From the NCBI GenBank assembly GCA_963812795.1, contig CAWEWG010000016.1, positions 62,001 through 126,000 of the forward strand: DNA of 64,000 nt. The letters run 5' to 3'. This document shows positions 42,110-50,400 of this stretch, one piece after another. Below the pieces are notes generated by a model, which was not told the origin of the DNA, ran no database searches, and saw only the letters and a list, made by a program, of their open reading frames with translations. Each line of letters begins with the position of its first letter. The first letter of the stretch is position 1. This DNA is from Hyphomicrobium_A sp963812795. GTDB lineage: Bacteria > Pseudomonadota > Alphaproteobacteria > Rhizobiales > Hyphomicrobiaceae. A program made the translations under genes and the position numbers.

Positions 42110-43649
42110 TGCCGGCCGCGGTCAGTGCCTGGCGGGTATCGGCCAGGCTTTGCTCCGGCGTGCCGGCTGCGTCGACATACGTCCAGGGGATGTTGCCGAG
42201 GTCATAGGTCAGCTGCTCGCGCACGACGCGGCGGTCGGCGTCGGAGGCATCGCCGCGCCTCGTTTCGACGCGCGCGATGAGCGTCGCCGCCGGCGCCGCC
42301 AGCCACAGTCCGACGAACTCGCACCCGGCCTCACGCGCAATCGCCTCGATGGCGGCACGCTCATCCTCTTTGGCGAACACGGCATCGACGATGACGGGAT
42401 GGCCGGCATCGAGCGCCCGCCGCACCTTGTCCTCGACGATACTGTAGACGCGCTGTGCCGTGCCGATGCGATAGTGCTGGCGCTCCAGGCGCTGCGTCTC
42501 GGGGACGCCGAACAGACGCTTGCGCTCCACGTCGCTGCGCACGTGCAGGGCACCGGGGGCGGACCCGATGTGCGCGGCGAGCGAAGCTGCGAGCGTTGAC
42601 TTTCCGGTGCCGGAGAGACCGCCAATGGCGATGAGGATCGGCCTTGCCGGCGCCAGATAGGCCCCGGCCAATGCGGCGTTGCGGCGGATCTCGGCGCGCA
42701 GCGCGGCCTGCTGCCCTTCCTCCAACTGCTCGGTGCGCGCCATCGCCACGACGGCGCGCACGCCGGCGCGGCAGGCAAGGAAAAGCGGCAAGCAGGCGAG
42801 GCCCTCGATTTCGCCACCGACGGGTTCGAAGGCAACGTAGGCGTTGAACACCGCGTTGGCTGCCTGCCGGTCGCCGCGCACGTCGAGGTCCATGAGCAGG
42901 AACGCCAGGTCGTAGAGAACGTCGATGGTCGCCAGCGCCTCGCTGAACTCGAGGGCGTCGAAGGGAACCGGGACGTTGTCGATGAGCACGATGTTGCCTA
43001 GATGCAGATCGCCGTGGCAGCGACGCACGCAGCCGGCGTTGCCGCGTTCCACGAGGATCGCTTGCGCGCGTTCGAACGCGGCGACGAGGCGGCCCGCAAC
43101 CTCGGCATGCCCATACGCCAGGGCACCCGACAACTGCTCGACGACGGATGCCATGATGCGCGCCCCGTCGCACGCCTCCGCGATGGGACTGTCCTGGTGA
43201 TAGCGGGCGATCATGTCGGCCAGCGCCTTAGCGAGGTCGTCGGGGAGCGGGCCCTGCTCCTCGCGATGGCTGAGCACCGCTTCCTGCGGGAAGCGGCGCA
43301 TATGCACCGCCCATTCGACGATCTCGCCGCGGCCACCGAGTTGCAGGCGACCTTCGTCGCGCACAATCGGCACCAGCCCAAGATAGATGCCCGGTGCGTG
43401 CGGCCGATTGATCTCCATCTCGCGCACGGCAGCGGCGTGGCGCGCATGCAGCGTCGAGAAATTGACGAAGCGCAGGTGCACCCGCTTGCGCAACTTGTAG
43501 GCATCCTCGCCGACGAGAAAGACGCGGGCGATGTGGGTTTCAACGACATCAACGTGTTCGCTGTCCGATCCGTACGAAGCAGGATCGCGCAGGAAGGCGC
43601 AGATTTCGCGCTCCTCGTCGTCGGCGAAGGTGAAGACCGATTCAGGCAT
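42093..43649 (-). CDS. Aminoglycoside-phosphotransferase-like / P-loop ATPase fusion protein
   Basis: The 518-aa protein has two parts. The N-terminal half is kinase-like (VFLVGEDAYKLRKRVHLRFV, VRRCHGDLHLGNIVLID with the H-G-D-x-H-x-x-N catalytic loop, then PFDALEFSEALATIDVLYDL). The C-terminal half is a P-loop NTPase with Walker A AIGGLSGTGKSTLAASLAAH and KEDERAAIEAIAREAGCEFV. This is the COG2187+COG0645 arrangement found in many bacteria; the role is unknown, and resistance should not be inferred. Confidence 0.83.
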   Translation of the reverse strand: MPESVFTFADDEEREICAFLRDPASYGSDSEHVDVVETHIARVFLVGEDAYKLRKRVHLRFVNFSTLHARHAAAVREMEINRPHAPGIYLGLVPIVRDEGRLQLGGRGEIVEWAVHMRRFPQEAVLSHREEQGPLPDDLAKALADMIARYHQDSPIAEACDGARIMASVVEQLSGALAYGHAEVAGRLVAAFERAQAILVERGNAGCVRRCHGDLHLGNIVLIDNVPVPFDALEFSEALATIDVLYDLAFLLMDLDVRGDRQAANAVFNAYVAFEPVGGEIEGLACLPLFLACRAGVRAVVAMARTEQLEEGQQAALRAEIRRNAALAGAYLAPARPILIAIGGLSGTGKSTLAASLAAHIGSAPGALHVRSDVERKRLFGVPETQRLERQHYRIGTAQRVYSIVEDKVRRALDAGHPVIVDAVFAKEDERAAIEAIAREAGCEFVGLWLAAPAATLIARVETRRGDASDADRRVVREQLTYDLGNIPWTYVDAAGTPEQSLADTRQALTAAGITLAG

Positions 43650-43729
43650 GCGCCTACCTGAAGGCTGGCCGGGGCTCGCGCAAGCGCAAATGCCCTACGG
43701 CCGCCGATAGATACTACTGCGCGGCCGGG

Positions 43730-45180
43730 CTAGGCTTCGCTGCGGCGGGAGAACTCCGTCTGTCCCCCTGTCGCCAGGATGCGTGCCTGCTCGATCCAGT
43801 TCTCGCGCTCGATGCGCCCCTTGAAGTCGAGGAGGTTGCTGATGCGCTCGATGTCGGCGCCGGTCCAATTGGCAACCTGCTCATAGTGCGTGACGCCGAG
43901 CGAGTTCAACTTCTTCTCGATCAACACGCCGATGCCGCGGATGCGCTTCAGGTCGTCGATGCCGCTGCCGGGGCGCAACGGACGCGGGCTGTCCGCGCCA
44001 ACGAGCGCTTCGGAACGCACCGAACGCAAGTAGCCCATGTCGCCCGCGGGGCGGTCTTCCGAGGGCGCGGCGTCAAGGCGGTGACGCCGGGCGCCGGTGC
44101 AGCGGCGGCGACCGAAGCGGCTGCGGCTGCGCTACCGGCGAGACGGCGCGAATAATACGTCTCGCCGCCCGTCGCCAACACATGCGCCTGACCCAGCCAG
44201 TTCTCCTGCTCGATGCGGCCGGCAAGGCCGAGCCCCTCGTTCAGCGTCTTGAGATCGGCGGCATTGAGCGACCTGAAATCGTCGAAGTGGCGGATGCCGA
44301 GCTCATTGAGCCGGGCCTGCAGGGCGCTGTCGATGCCGCGGATGCGCGTCAGGTCATCGCTCGGCCCGCGCGCCGACGGGCTGCGCGGTAGCGAGCTCGC
44401 CTCGGTGGCCTTGGGCGCTGGCGCTGGCGCGGCCGTTGCGGCCGGCGCCAGCGACGCCGGTTCGGTAAACTCCGGCACCGGCATGCCGCGATCGACGCGG
44501 CGCGAATAATACGTCTCGCCGCCGGTCGCCAGGATCTGCGCCTGTCCGAGCCAGTTCTCCTGCTCGATGCGGCCCTTGGCGCCGAGCCTGTCGTTGAGAC
44601 CCTTCACATCGACCGCGGTAAGCGCGGCGAGATCCGAGAAGCGGCGAATGCCCAGCTCCTTGAGCTGCTTCAGCACGAGCGTGTCGATGCCGCGGATGCG
44701 CGTCAGGTCATCGCTCGGCCCGGCCCCGCCGGCGTCGGCTTTCACCGGGGCGCCCGAACCCGTCATCACCGAGATGCTGGAAACGGGCGGCGCCGGTGGA
44801 GGGGCGGCAGGCGCCGGGGCCGTCGGTGCGGGCGCAGCGGCGGCCGCGGGTGCGGGCGCCGGTTTGGGCCGCGCGGCAATGGGCGCAGCCATCGCTGCCG
44901 CCACGGATGACACCGTCGAAGTCGCTGCGGGTGTCGTAGGGGGCGCCTGTCCGCTGATCGCGCGGCCGAACCGCTCGCCTTCCGGCGCGGCGCGCGGCGC
45001 CACCTCGATCTTCGGCTGGTCCGGCGCCGGCAGATGCGAAATGCCCGAAACCGCCACGCGCCCCGCTTGCTTCGAGGTGCGCGCGTACCAGTAGCGCCGC
45101 TTCAAGCCGCAGGCGAAAACCGCACCGAAAAAGAACGCCAACGCCAACAACAGCGTCGACTGCCAAAGCAGCTCCGTCAT
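43730..45180 (-). CDS. Membrane-anchored protein with three tandem helix-hairpin-helix-like modules, frameshifted
   Basis: The protein has an N-terminal membrane helix (LLWQSTLLLALAFFFGAVFA), a Pro/Ala-rich linker, then three modules of about 75 residues. Each starts DDL-x-RIRGI, has L-x-x-LG(I/V), and ends GRIE-(Q/R)-ENW, ILATGG and SRR. The first two are close copies; the third is more diverged. The fold resembles the HhH domain of COG3743. The frame breaks near 44075; adding one base gives 484 codons and reads DAAPSEDRPAGDMGYLRS into module 3. A GGGGAG site precedes ATG 45180. It is the last gene of the OmpA operon. Confidence 0.75.
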
Positions 45181-45227
45181 AACCGACAACTCCCCAACCA
45201 CTCCAAACCGCGCGCTTCAGATGCGCG

Positions 45228-45326
45228 TCAGCCTTCCACCTTGGCACATGCGATCCACGCCATGACGAAGCCGGCGGCGAATGCGCCGGCCAAGTACCAG
45301 GCGAGATTAGCGACGAGATAGTCCAT
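45228..45326 (-). CDS. 32-aa membrane peptide
   Basis: The frame reads MDYLVANLAWYLAGAFAAGF then VMAWIACAKVEG, nearly all one membrane helix. It starts inside the last 20 bases of the OmpA-type gene and ends 47 bases before the HhH protein gene. A GGGGACGGA lies just before its ATG. The overlap and position between two membrane-linked genes support it as real. No family known to me. Confidence 0.55.
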   Translation of the reverse strand: MDYLVANLAWYLAGAFAAGFVMAWIACAKVEG

Positions 45327-46674
45327 GTTCCGTCCCCTGCTTACGCACCGGCAGCGGCGGCAGCGGGGCCGCGCGCGCGGTGATAGCCACTTCGATGCGG
45401 CGGTTCTTTGCCCGGTTCGCCTGCGTGTCGTTGGGCGCCACGGGCCGTTGGTCGCCATACCCAATGGCGACCAGCCGCCCCGCGTCAATGCCCTTATGGA
45501 TCATATAGCTCGTGACCGTGCGCGCGCGGCGCTTCGACAGTGCCAGGTTGCGGCGCGCCTGACCCGAGGCGTCGGAGTGCCCGGCGACGTTGAGTGCCGC
45601 TTCGGGACACGTATTGAGCGCGCCAACGAGCCGGTCAATCAGCGTTTTACCGCGGGTATCGAGCTTGGCCCGGCCGTGCGCGAAGTGCACCTCGACCGGT
45701 CCGGCGGCGGAGCGAACGCCGGCGACGCAATCGGTCTCTGGCCCGATGTTGCTTGGAGGTAACGCAGCCGTCTCAAAGCGCGGCCCCCGCTGGGGAAGCG
45801 GCGGGGCCACCGGCGCCGGCAGCGACGGCTGCTCCGCGTCAGCCGCCGCCTCAGTCGCCGGTGCCGGTTTCTGAGGCTCGGTTAGCGGCGGCGCGGCGGC
45901 CGGCGGCACGGGCGCGGTGACGGGCTCGGGCTTGACCTCGGGCACCGGCGGCGTTGGGCTCGCTGCGGCAACGCTCCCTGGAGGCGCTTCTGCGACCTCC
46001 GGCTTGCGGGCGGGGACCTCCGGGACGTCGGCGGCAATCGCTGGAGAAACCGGTTCCGCCGGCGTTGGCTTGTGCTCAGGCAGCGGGGCGGTCGCCGCAA
46101 CAGCCGGCGGCTGTACGGAAGCAGGCGGCTGCGTATCTGCAGCTTGCGGCACAGGTGGCGTGGCAACAGGCAACGCCGTCCGTTCGGCTTCGTCCCGCGC
46201 ATGCACGGTCGATTCCGGCGGATGGTCGGCAGAGCCGCGAATTTCCCCGTGCGCGACCGCGACCGCGCTTGGCGCCACGTCCCTGAGGGTTGCGTGTGCC
46301 GTGACCTCCCGCGCCGCCGCGGCAACGGGGAAGCGAAGCCTCGCCGCTGGCTTTCGGGCAGGCGCCCGCGTCGACGGTGGGGTAACGGGCGGCGAAAGCG
46401 CGACGCGCGTTTCCACGGCACGCACGCCCCACACATTGCGCACGAGAGCCGCCGCCTCGTCGCGCTGGTCCTCGCTGACGGCGTGCCCGACCAACAAGCC
46501 GTCGCGACCGGCAAAAGCCACAGACGCCCAGTCATGACCTGCGGCAGAAAGCGCCGCCCCGCTGCGCTGCTCCAGATCGCGCTCCATAGGAGCCGACTCC
46601 TGATGCACGGCGAGCCAAGCGAGCATCGCGACGGGAATGAGCCCCCAAAGCCACCGTATCGGATGGCATCTCAT
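45307..46674 (-). CDS. BON plus OmpA-C peptidoglycan-binding envelope protein
   Basis: The 455-aa protein has an N-terminal helix (WLWGLIPVAMLAWLAVH). A BON-like domain spans about residues 35-95 (WASVAFAGRDGLLVGHAVSE, then VRNVWGVRAVETRVAL). A Pro/Ala/Glu-rich linker of about 200 residues follows. The OmpA-C domain near the end has VHFAHGRAKLDTRGKTLIDR, LNVAGHSDASGQARRNLALS, RAVTSYMIHKGID-type residues and NDTQANRAKNRRIEVAI. Such proteins tether the inner membrane to peptidoglycan. It is first in an operon with a 32-aa peptide and the HhH protein. Confidence 0.85.
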   Translation of the reverse strand: MRCHPIRWLWGLIPVAMLAWLAVHQESAPMERDLEQRSGAALSAAGHDWASVAFAGRDGLLVGHAVSEDQRDEAAALVRNVWGVRAVETRVALSPPVTPPSTRAPARKPAARLRFPVAAAAREVTAHATLRDVAPSAVAVAHGEIRGSADHPPESTVHARDEAERTALPVATPPVPQAADTQPPASVQPPAVAATAPLPEHKPTPAEPVSPAIAADVPEVPARKPEVAEAPPGSVAAASPTPPVPEVKPEPVTAPVPPAAAPPLTEPQKPAPATEAAADAEQPSLPAPVAPPLPQRGPRFETAALPPSNIGPETDCVAGVRSAAGPVEVHFAHGRAKLDTRGKTLIDRLVGALNTCPEAALNVAGHSDASGQARRNLALSKRRARTVTSYMIHKGIDAGRLVAIGYGDQRPVAPNDTQANRAKNRRIEVAITARAAPLPPLPVRKQGTEHGLSRR

Positions 46675-46872
46675 GCGAACCGTGCCTCCGCCTCCGGCGC
46701 AGTTACCGCAGCGCTACTGAAACCCGTGACCCCAACTTTGGCGCCGCGCATCGCGCGGGCCGAGACAACGCCGGCCCAGTCCCTCGACCGGCCGCAACTA
46801 TAGACAAAGGGTGGCCTTTTTCCAAGCCGCGCGCGGTCGCGCCGACGGGTGGCCAGTTCCGAAAAAGCTCAA

Positions 46873-48159
46873 TCAGAGCCGTTGCTTGCGAAGCGGCACC
46901 GGCTCGGAGGAAGCGCGTCGCCCGACACTCGCCAGCGTCTCGCGCTCGCGCAGCGTGCGCATGCGCTCGGCGATGTAGTCGCGCGTCAGCGGAACGGCGT
47001 GGACACTGCGCGCAATCTGCACCTGGAAGACGCCGACATCCTGATAGCGGAACGCCGCCTCGCAACAGGAGAGGTAGTACTCCCACATGCGGCAGAAGCG
47101 CTCGTCGTAGAGCGCGCGCGCCTCCTCGCGCCGCGCCATGAAGCGTCGCCGCCAGTGGGAGAGCGTTTCGGCATAGTGCAGGCGCAGGCATTCGACGTCG
47201 GTGACCATGAGACCCGCGCGCTCGATGGCAGGCACGATCTCCGACAGTGCCGGGAGCTGGCCGCCGGGGAAGATATACTTGTCGAGCCACGGGTTCGGAT
47301 ACCAGGGGCCGTCCAACAGACCGATGGTGTGCAGTACCATGACCCCGTCGGGCTTCAGGAGCTGACGGCACTTGTCGAAGTAGGTCTGGTAGAAGCGCGG
47401 GCCAACGTGCTCGAACATGCCGACCGAGACGATGCGGTCGAAGCTGCCTTCCGCCTCGCGATAGTCCTTCAGGATGAAGCGGACGTCGTCGCCAACCCCG
47501 GCTTCCTCCGCCCGCGCGCGCGCCACCTCCAATTGCTCGGCGGACAGCGTGATGCCTTGCACCGCACGCGCCCCACCGATGCTCCTGATGTAGAGCCCGA
47601 GACCGCCCCAGCCGCAGCCGATGTCGAGCACGCTGCTTTCCGGCTCGACGAGCAGCTTCGCAGTGATCAACCGCTTCTTGGCGGCCTGCGCTTCCTCAAG
47701 TGTGTAATCCGGCCACTCGAAGTAGGCGCAGCTGTATTGCTGGTCGGCGTCGAGGAACAACTCGTAGAGCCGGTGATCCAGATCATAGTGGTGAGCGACG
47801 TTACGGCGGGCGCGCCAAGGATTGTTGCGGCTGATGATGCTGCGCGTGAGGAAGCGATAGCTACCGAGGAGGCGCGCCGGGAGCGAGCGCTTCTGGTCCT
47901 TGGCGTCGCGCAGCACAAGCTCGAGGAACTGGTAGATGGTGCCGCGCTCGACGACGAGGCGACCGTCCATGAATAGTTCGCCGACGCGCAGCTCGGCGTT
48001 GAGAACGGTGGCGCGCTCGGCGCCTTTGTCCATGAAGCGGACGCGGACCTCTTCGCCGCTACCATCGCCGAAGGAGTGCACGCGACCGCGCGCAGTCACG
48101 ATCGTCAGCGTTCCGCGCTGCACCAGCCCCGACAAAACTGCTGTCAGAACACTTTCCAT
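46873..48159 (-). CDS. cfa: Cyclopropane-fatty-acyl-phospholipid synthase
   Basis: The 428-aa enzyme adds a methylene from SAM across double bonds of membrane acyl chains. It has HHYDLDHRLYELFLDADQQY, YSCAYFEWPDYTLEEAQ, the SAM motif VLDIGCGWGGLGLYIRSIGG, GITLSAEQLEVARAR, VGMFEHVGPRFYQTYFDKC and IFPGGQLPALSEI. All are typical Cfa/mycolic-acid methyltransferase blocks. ATG 48159 is chosen as the usual N-terminus (MESVLTAVLSGLVQRG). A 198-base gap to the OmpA-operon gene contains nothing I can name. Confidence 0.93.
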   Translation of the reverse strand: MESVLTAVLSGLVQRGTLTIVTARGRVHSFGDGSGEEVRVRFMDKGAERATVLNAELRVGELFMDGRLVVERGTIYQFLELVLRDAKDQKRSLPARLLGSYRFLTRSIISRNNPWRARRNVAHHYDLDHRLYELFLDADQQYSCAYFEWPDYTLEEAQAAKKRLITAKLLVEPESSVLDIGCGWGGLGLYIRSIGGARAVQGITLSAEQLEVARARAEEAGVGDDVRFILKDYREAEGSFDRIVSVGMFEHVGPRFYQTYFDKCRQLLKPDGVMVLHTIGLLDGPWYPNPWLDKYIFPGGQLPALSEIVPAIERAGLMVTDVECLRLHYAETLSHWRRRFMARREEARALYDERFCRMWEYYLSCCEAAFRYQDVGVFQVQIARSVHAVPLTRDYIAERMRTLRERETLASVGRRASSEPVPLRKQRL

Positions 48160-48293
48160 GGCACGACCACCGGCAAGCCGCCCAGCGTACTGCCGCGCCG
48201 CCGGCAGGCGCAAGCGCGAGGGTCAAGCATCGTAGGTAGAGACCGTTAGAAGAAATTAAATAGTGCGCCAGAGGCCCCTTTGTAGCGGCCTGC

Positions 48294-49271
48294 TCAATTT
48301 TTCACCGCGTTGGCTGCGCCGTGGACGCAGGCTTCAGCCTCGCTCACCATGCGCTCGATAAGGACGGCGGCCGGCTCTATGGCGGGAATGAGTCCGGCGG
48401 CCTCGCCGATGAACGTGTTGCTGCCGTCGGGATCGCCATCCGCCCACGCCTGGCGGTACTTGGCGGCTTCCTCGTCGGCGACGGCAAGCAGCTCCGCCTC
48501 ACGCCCGTGCCAGCGCTCGATGTAGGCGTTGCGCAGGACGCGCGCGGTGTAGCGCGACGGCCAGTCGAGCTTGCGCGCCAGATCCATAACCTGCGAGCGG
48601 ATGGTGTCGTCGCCCGTAGCGGCGAGCGCGGCGGCGTGCATGCGTGGGCTGACGTTCGCTTCGCTCGACGCCCATAGGCGCGAGCCGACCAACACGCCGT
48701 CGGCGCCCAGCATCAGCGCGGCGGCGAGGCCGCGGCCGTCGGCGATGCCGCCGGCTGCACACAGCAGCGTCGCTGGCGACTTGGCGGCGAGCAGATCGGC
48801 CACCTCGGGCACGAGCGTCATCGTCGCCCGGCGCTCGCCGTGACCGCCCGCCTCGGAGCCCTGCGCGACGACGACGTCAGCGCCGCAGTCGATGGCGTGC
48901 TCTGCGTCGCGGCGGGTCTGCACCTGGCAGATGAGCAGGGCGCCGGCTTCTTTGATGCGGGCGGCGAACGGCAGCGGATCGCCGAACGACAGGAAGATGG
49001 CGGCCGGGTTGCGCGAGAGAACACGGTCGAGCAGCTGCGGCTGCTTCTTCAGCGACCAGGTGATGAAGCCGCAACCCACGGGTACGTTGCCGGCGGCGCG
49101 GAACTCGGCATCGAGCCAATCAACGTCACCATAGCCGCCGCCAATCAGTCCCAAACCGCCGGCGGCGGACACCGCAGCGGCGAGCCGTCCGCCGGCCGCG
49201 AACGCCATCGGCGCGGAAATGATCGGATGCCTGATGCCGAGTTGCTGTGTCAGCCGCGTGTTCAATGCCAC
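48294..49271 (-). CDS. Nitronate monooxygenase family protein
   Basis: The 325-aa FMN-dependent TIM-barrel protein has RLTQQLGIRHPIISAPMAFA, GGLGLIGGGYGDVDWLDAEF, LICQVQTRRDAEHAIDCGAD, VVVAQGSEAGGHGERRATMT (the FMN-phosphate-binding G-x-E-A-G-G-H block) and LMLGADGVLVGSRLWASSEA. It oxidises alkyl nitronates in characterised members; relatives can be other oxidoreductases. It appears monocistronic. Confidence 0.88.
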   Translation of the reverse strand: MALNTRLTQQLGIRHPIISAPMAFAAGGRLAAAVSAAGGLGLIGGGYGDVDWLDAEFRAAGNVPVGCGFITWSLKKQPQLLDRVLSRNPAAIFLSFGDPLPFAARIKEAGALLICQVQTRRDAEHAIDCGADVVVAQGSEAGGHGERRATMTLVPEVADLLAAKSPATLLCAAGGIADGRGLAAALMLGADGVLVGSRLWASSEANVSPRMHAAALAATGDDTIRSQVMDLARKLDWPSRYTARVLRNAYIERWHGREAELLAVADEEAAKYRQAWADGDPDGSNTFIGEAAGLIPAIEPAAVLIERMVSEAEACVHGAANAVKN

Positions 49272-49345
49272 GTCTTCGGCTCCCGTGTTGCTTGCCTAAG
49301 GCATGCAACATCACACGCGCGCACACAACACCCGACTCTGCAAAG

Positions 49346-49984
49346 CTAGGCGGCGATCTTGCGCGCCGCGCGCAGGTCGGCGACGAAGTCGCGATAGGCT
49401 TTCTTCTTGGCACCGGCATCGGGGATGCGCAGCAGATACGACGGGTGCACGGTGACAAAGCCGGGAAACTCGCCGAGCGCATGCGGGCCCCGTGTCTTCA
49501 TCACCGAAAGCTGCTTGCCGGTGAGCGCCAGCGCCGCCGTGCCGCCCAGTGCGACGACGAGTTTCGGCTGCACGATCTCCAGCTCCCTCAGCAGCCACCA
49601 GCGATAGTGCTTTACCTCGCCCGTGGTGGGCTTCTGGTGGAGTCGCCGCTTGCCGCGCTGCTCGTACTTGAAGTGCTTCACCGCATTGGTGAGGTACGAC
49701 GTGGCGCGGTCGATGCCTGCGTCCTCCATCGCACGTGTCAGCAGTTGACCGGCCGGACCAACGAACGGGCGCCCCTCGACATCCTCCTGATCACCGGGCT
49801 GTTCACCGACGAAGGCTAAGGCAGGATGCATGGGACCCTCGCCGAGCACGGCGCGCGCGGCGCCGGGGACCAGAGGTCCGGCGGCAGCGATGATGGCATT
49901 GAGCTCGTCGATGGACGTGATGTCGGCATCGAGCGTCGAAGTCCCGTGCTCTGCGGGTTTTTCGATCGTAGATGGAGACGTCAT
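49346..49984 (-). CDS. UdgX-type uracil-DNA glycosylase
   Basis: The 212-aa protein is a UDG-superfamily enzyme. Motif 1 is GEQPGDQED (residues 60-68) followed by GRPFVGPAGQLL. Residues 111-118 are GKRRLHQK, the R-loop motif with a histidine at 116 that defines UdgX. In the characterised mycobacterial enzyme this histidine (in KRRIH) forms a covalent bond with the deoxyribose after uracil release. Motif 3 is VHPSYLLR. It contains no obvious iron-sulfur cysteine set of the kind expected from ordinary family 4. Covalent capture is inferred from the motif. Confidence 0.85.
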   Translation of the reverse strand: MTSPSTIEKPAEHGTSTLDADITSIDELNAIIAAAGPLVPGAARAVLGEGPMHPALAFVGEQPGDQEDVEGRPFVGPAGQLLTRAMEDAGIDRATSYLTNAVKHFKYEQRGKRRLHQKPTTGEVKHYRWWLLRELEIVQPKLVVALGGTAALALTGKQLSVMKTRGPHALGEFPGFVTVHPSYLLRIPDAGAKKKAYRDFVADLRAARKIAA

Positions 49985-50000
49985 CGGGTTCGACTAAAGG

Positions 50001-50210
50001 TCAATGAATGACGCGTTTGCCGCTGTCGAACACCACGGCGTCGGCAAGCTTGTCGGGGTCGCGCTCGCCCATCGCATATGCTTCGAACAGCCGCACCGTG
50101 ATGTCGCTGAGCGATAGGGTCATGCCGCGCTCGACCGCTTCATCCAGGGCCATCTCGATGGCGATCTGCAGGGCCTCGAGCTCTTCGTTGGAGAGGATCG
50201 ACACATACAT
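50001..50210 (-). CDS. 69-aa soluble protein, unknown function
   Basis: The product begins MYVSILSNEELEALQIAIEM and has an acidic helical N-terminal half, then SLSDITVRLFEAYAMGERDP, ending VFDSGKRVIH. It lies 16 bases upstream of the udgX-type gene on the same strand and may be cotranscribed. No domain recognised. Confidence 0.55.
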   Translation of the reverse strand: MYVSILSNEELEALQIAIEMALDEAVERGMTLSLSDITVRLFEAYAMGERDPDKLADAVVFDSGKRVIH

Positions 50211-50400
50211 GGCGGTTCTCGCGAATACAGGTTCGAAAGTCCAACTCGGCTTACGACCGCCGGTTCCCCATTTAATGCATAGGAGCCCCGCACCCAGCGG
50301 CTTTTTCTAATCTTGTCGGCTCTCCTAGAAGCCTCATCTGGAACGCTTCTTTACCGGTTCCGGTTCAACTTTCGATCACAGGCAGCGCGCGAGCAAACGA

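Noticed and set aside
42093..43649. Aminoglycoside resistance gene
   Set aside because: The kinase-like half belongs to a widespread fusion with a P-loop ATPase and is not a resistance determinant by sequence.
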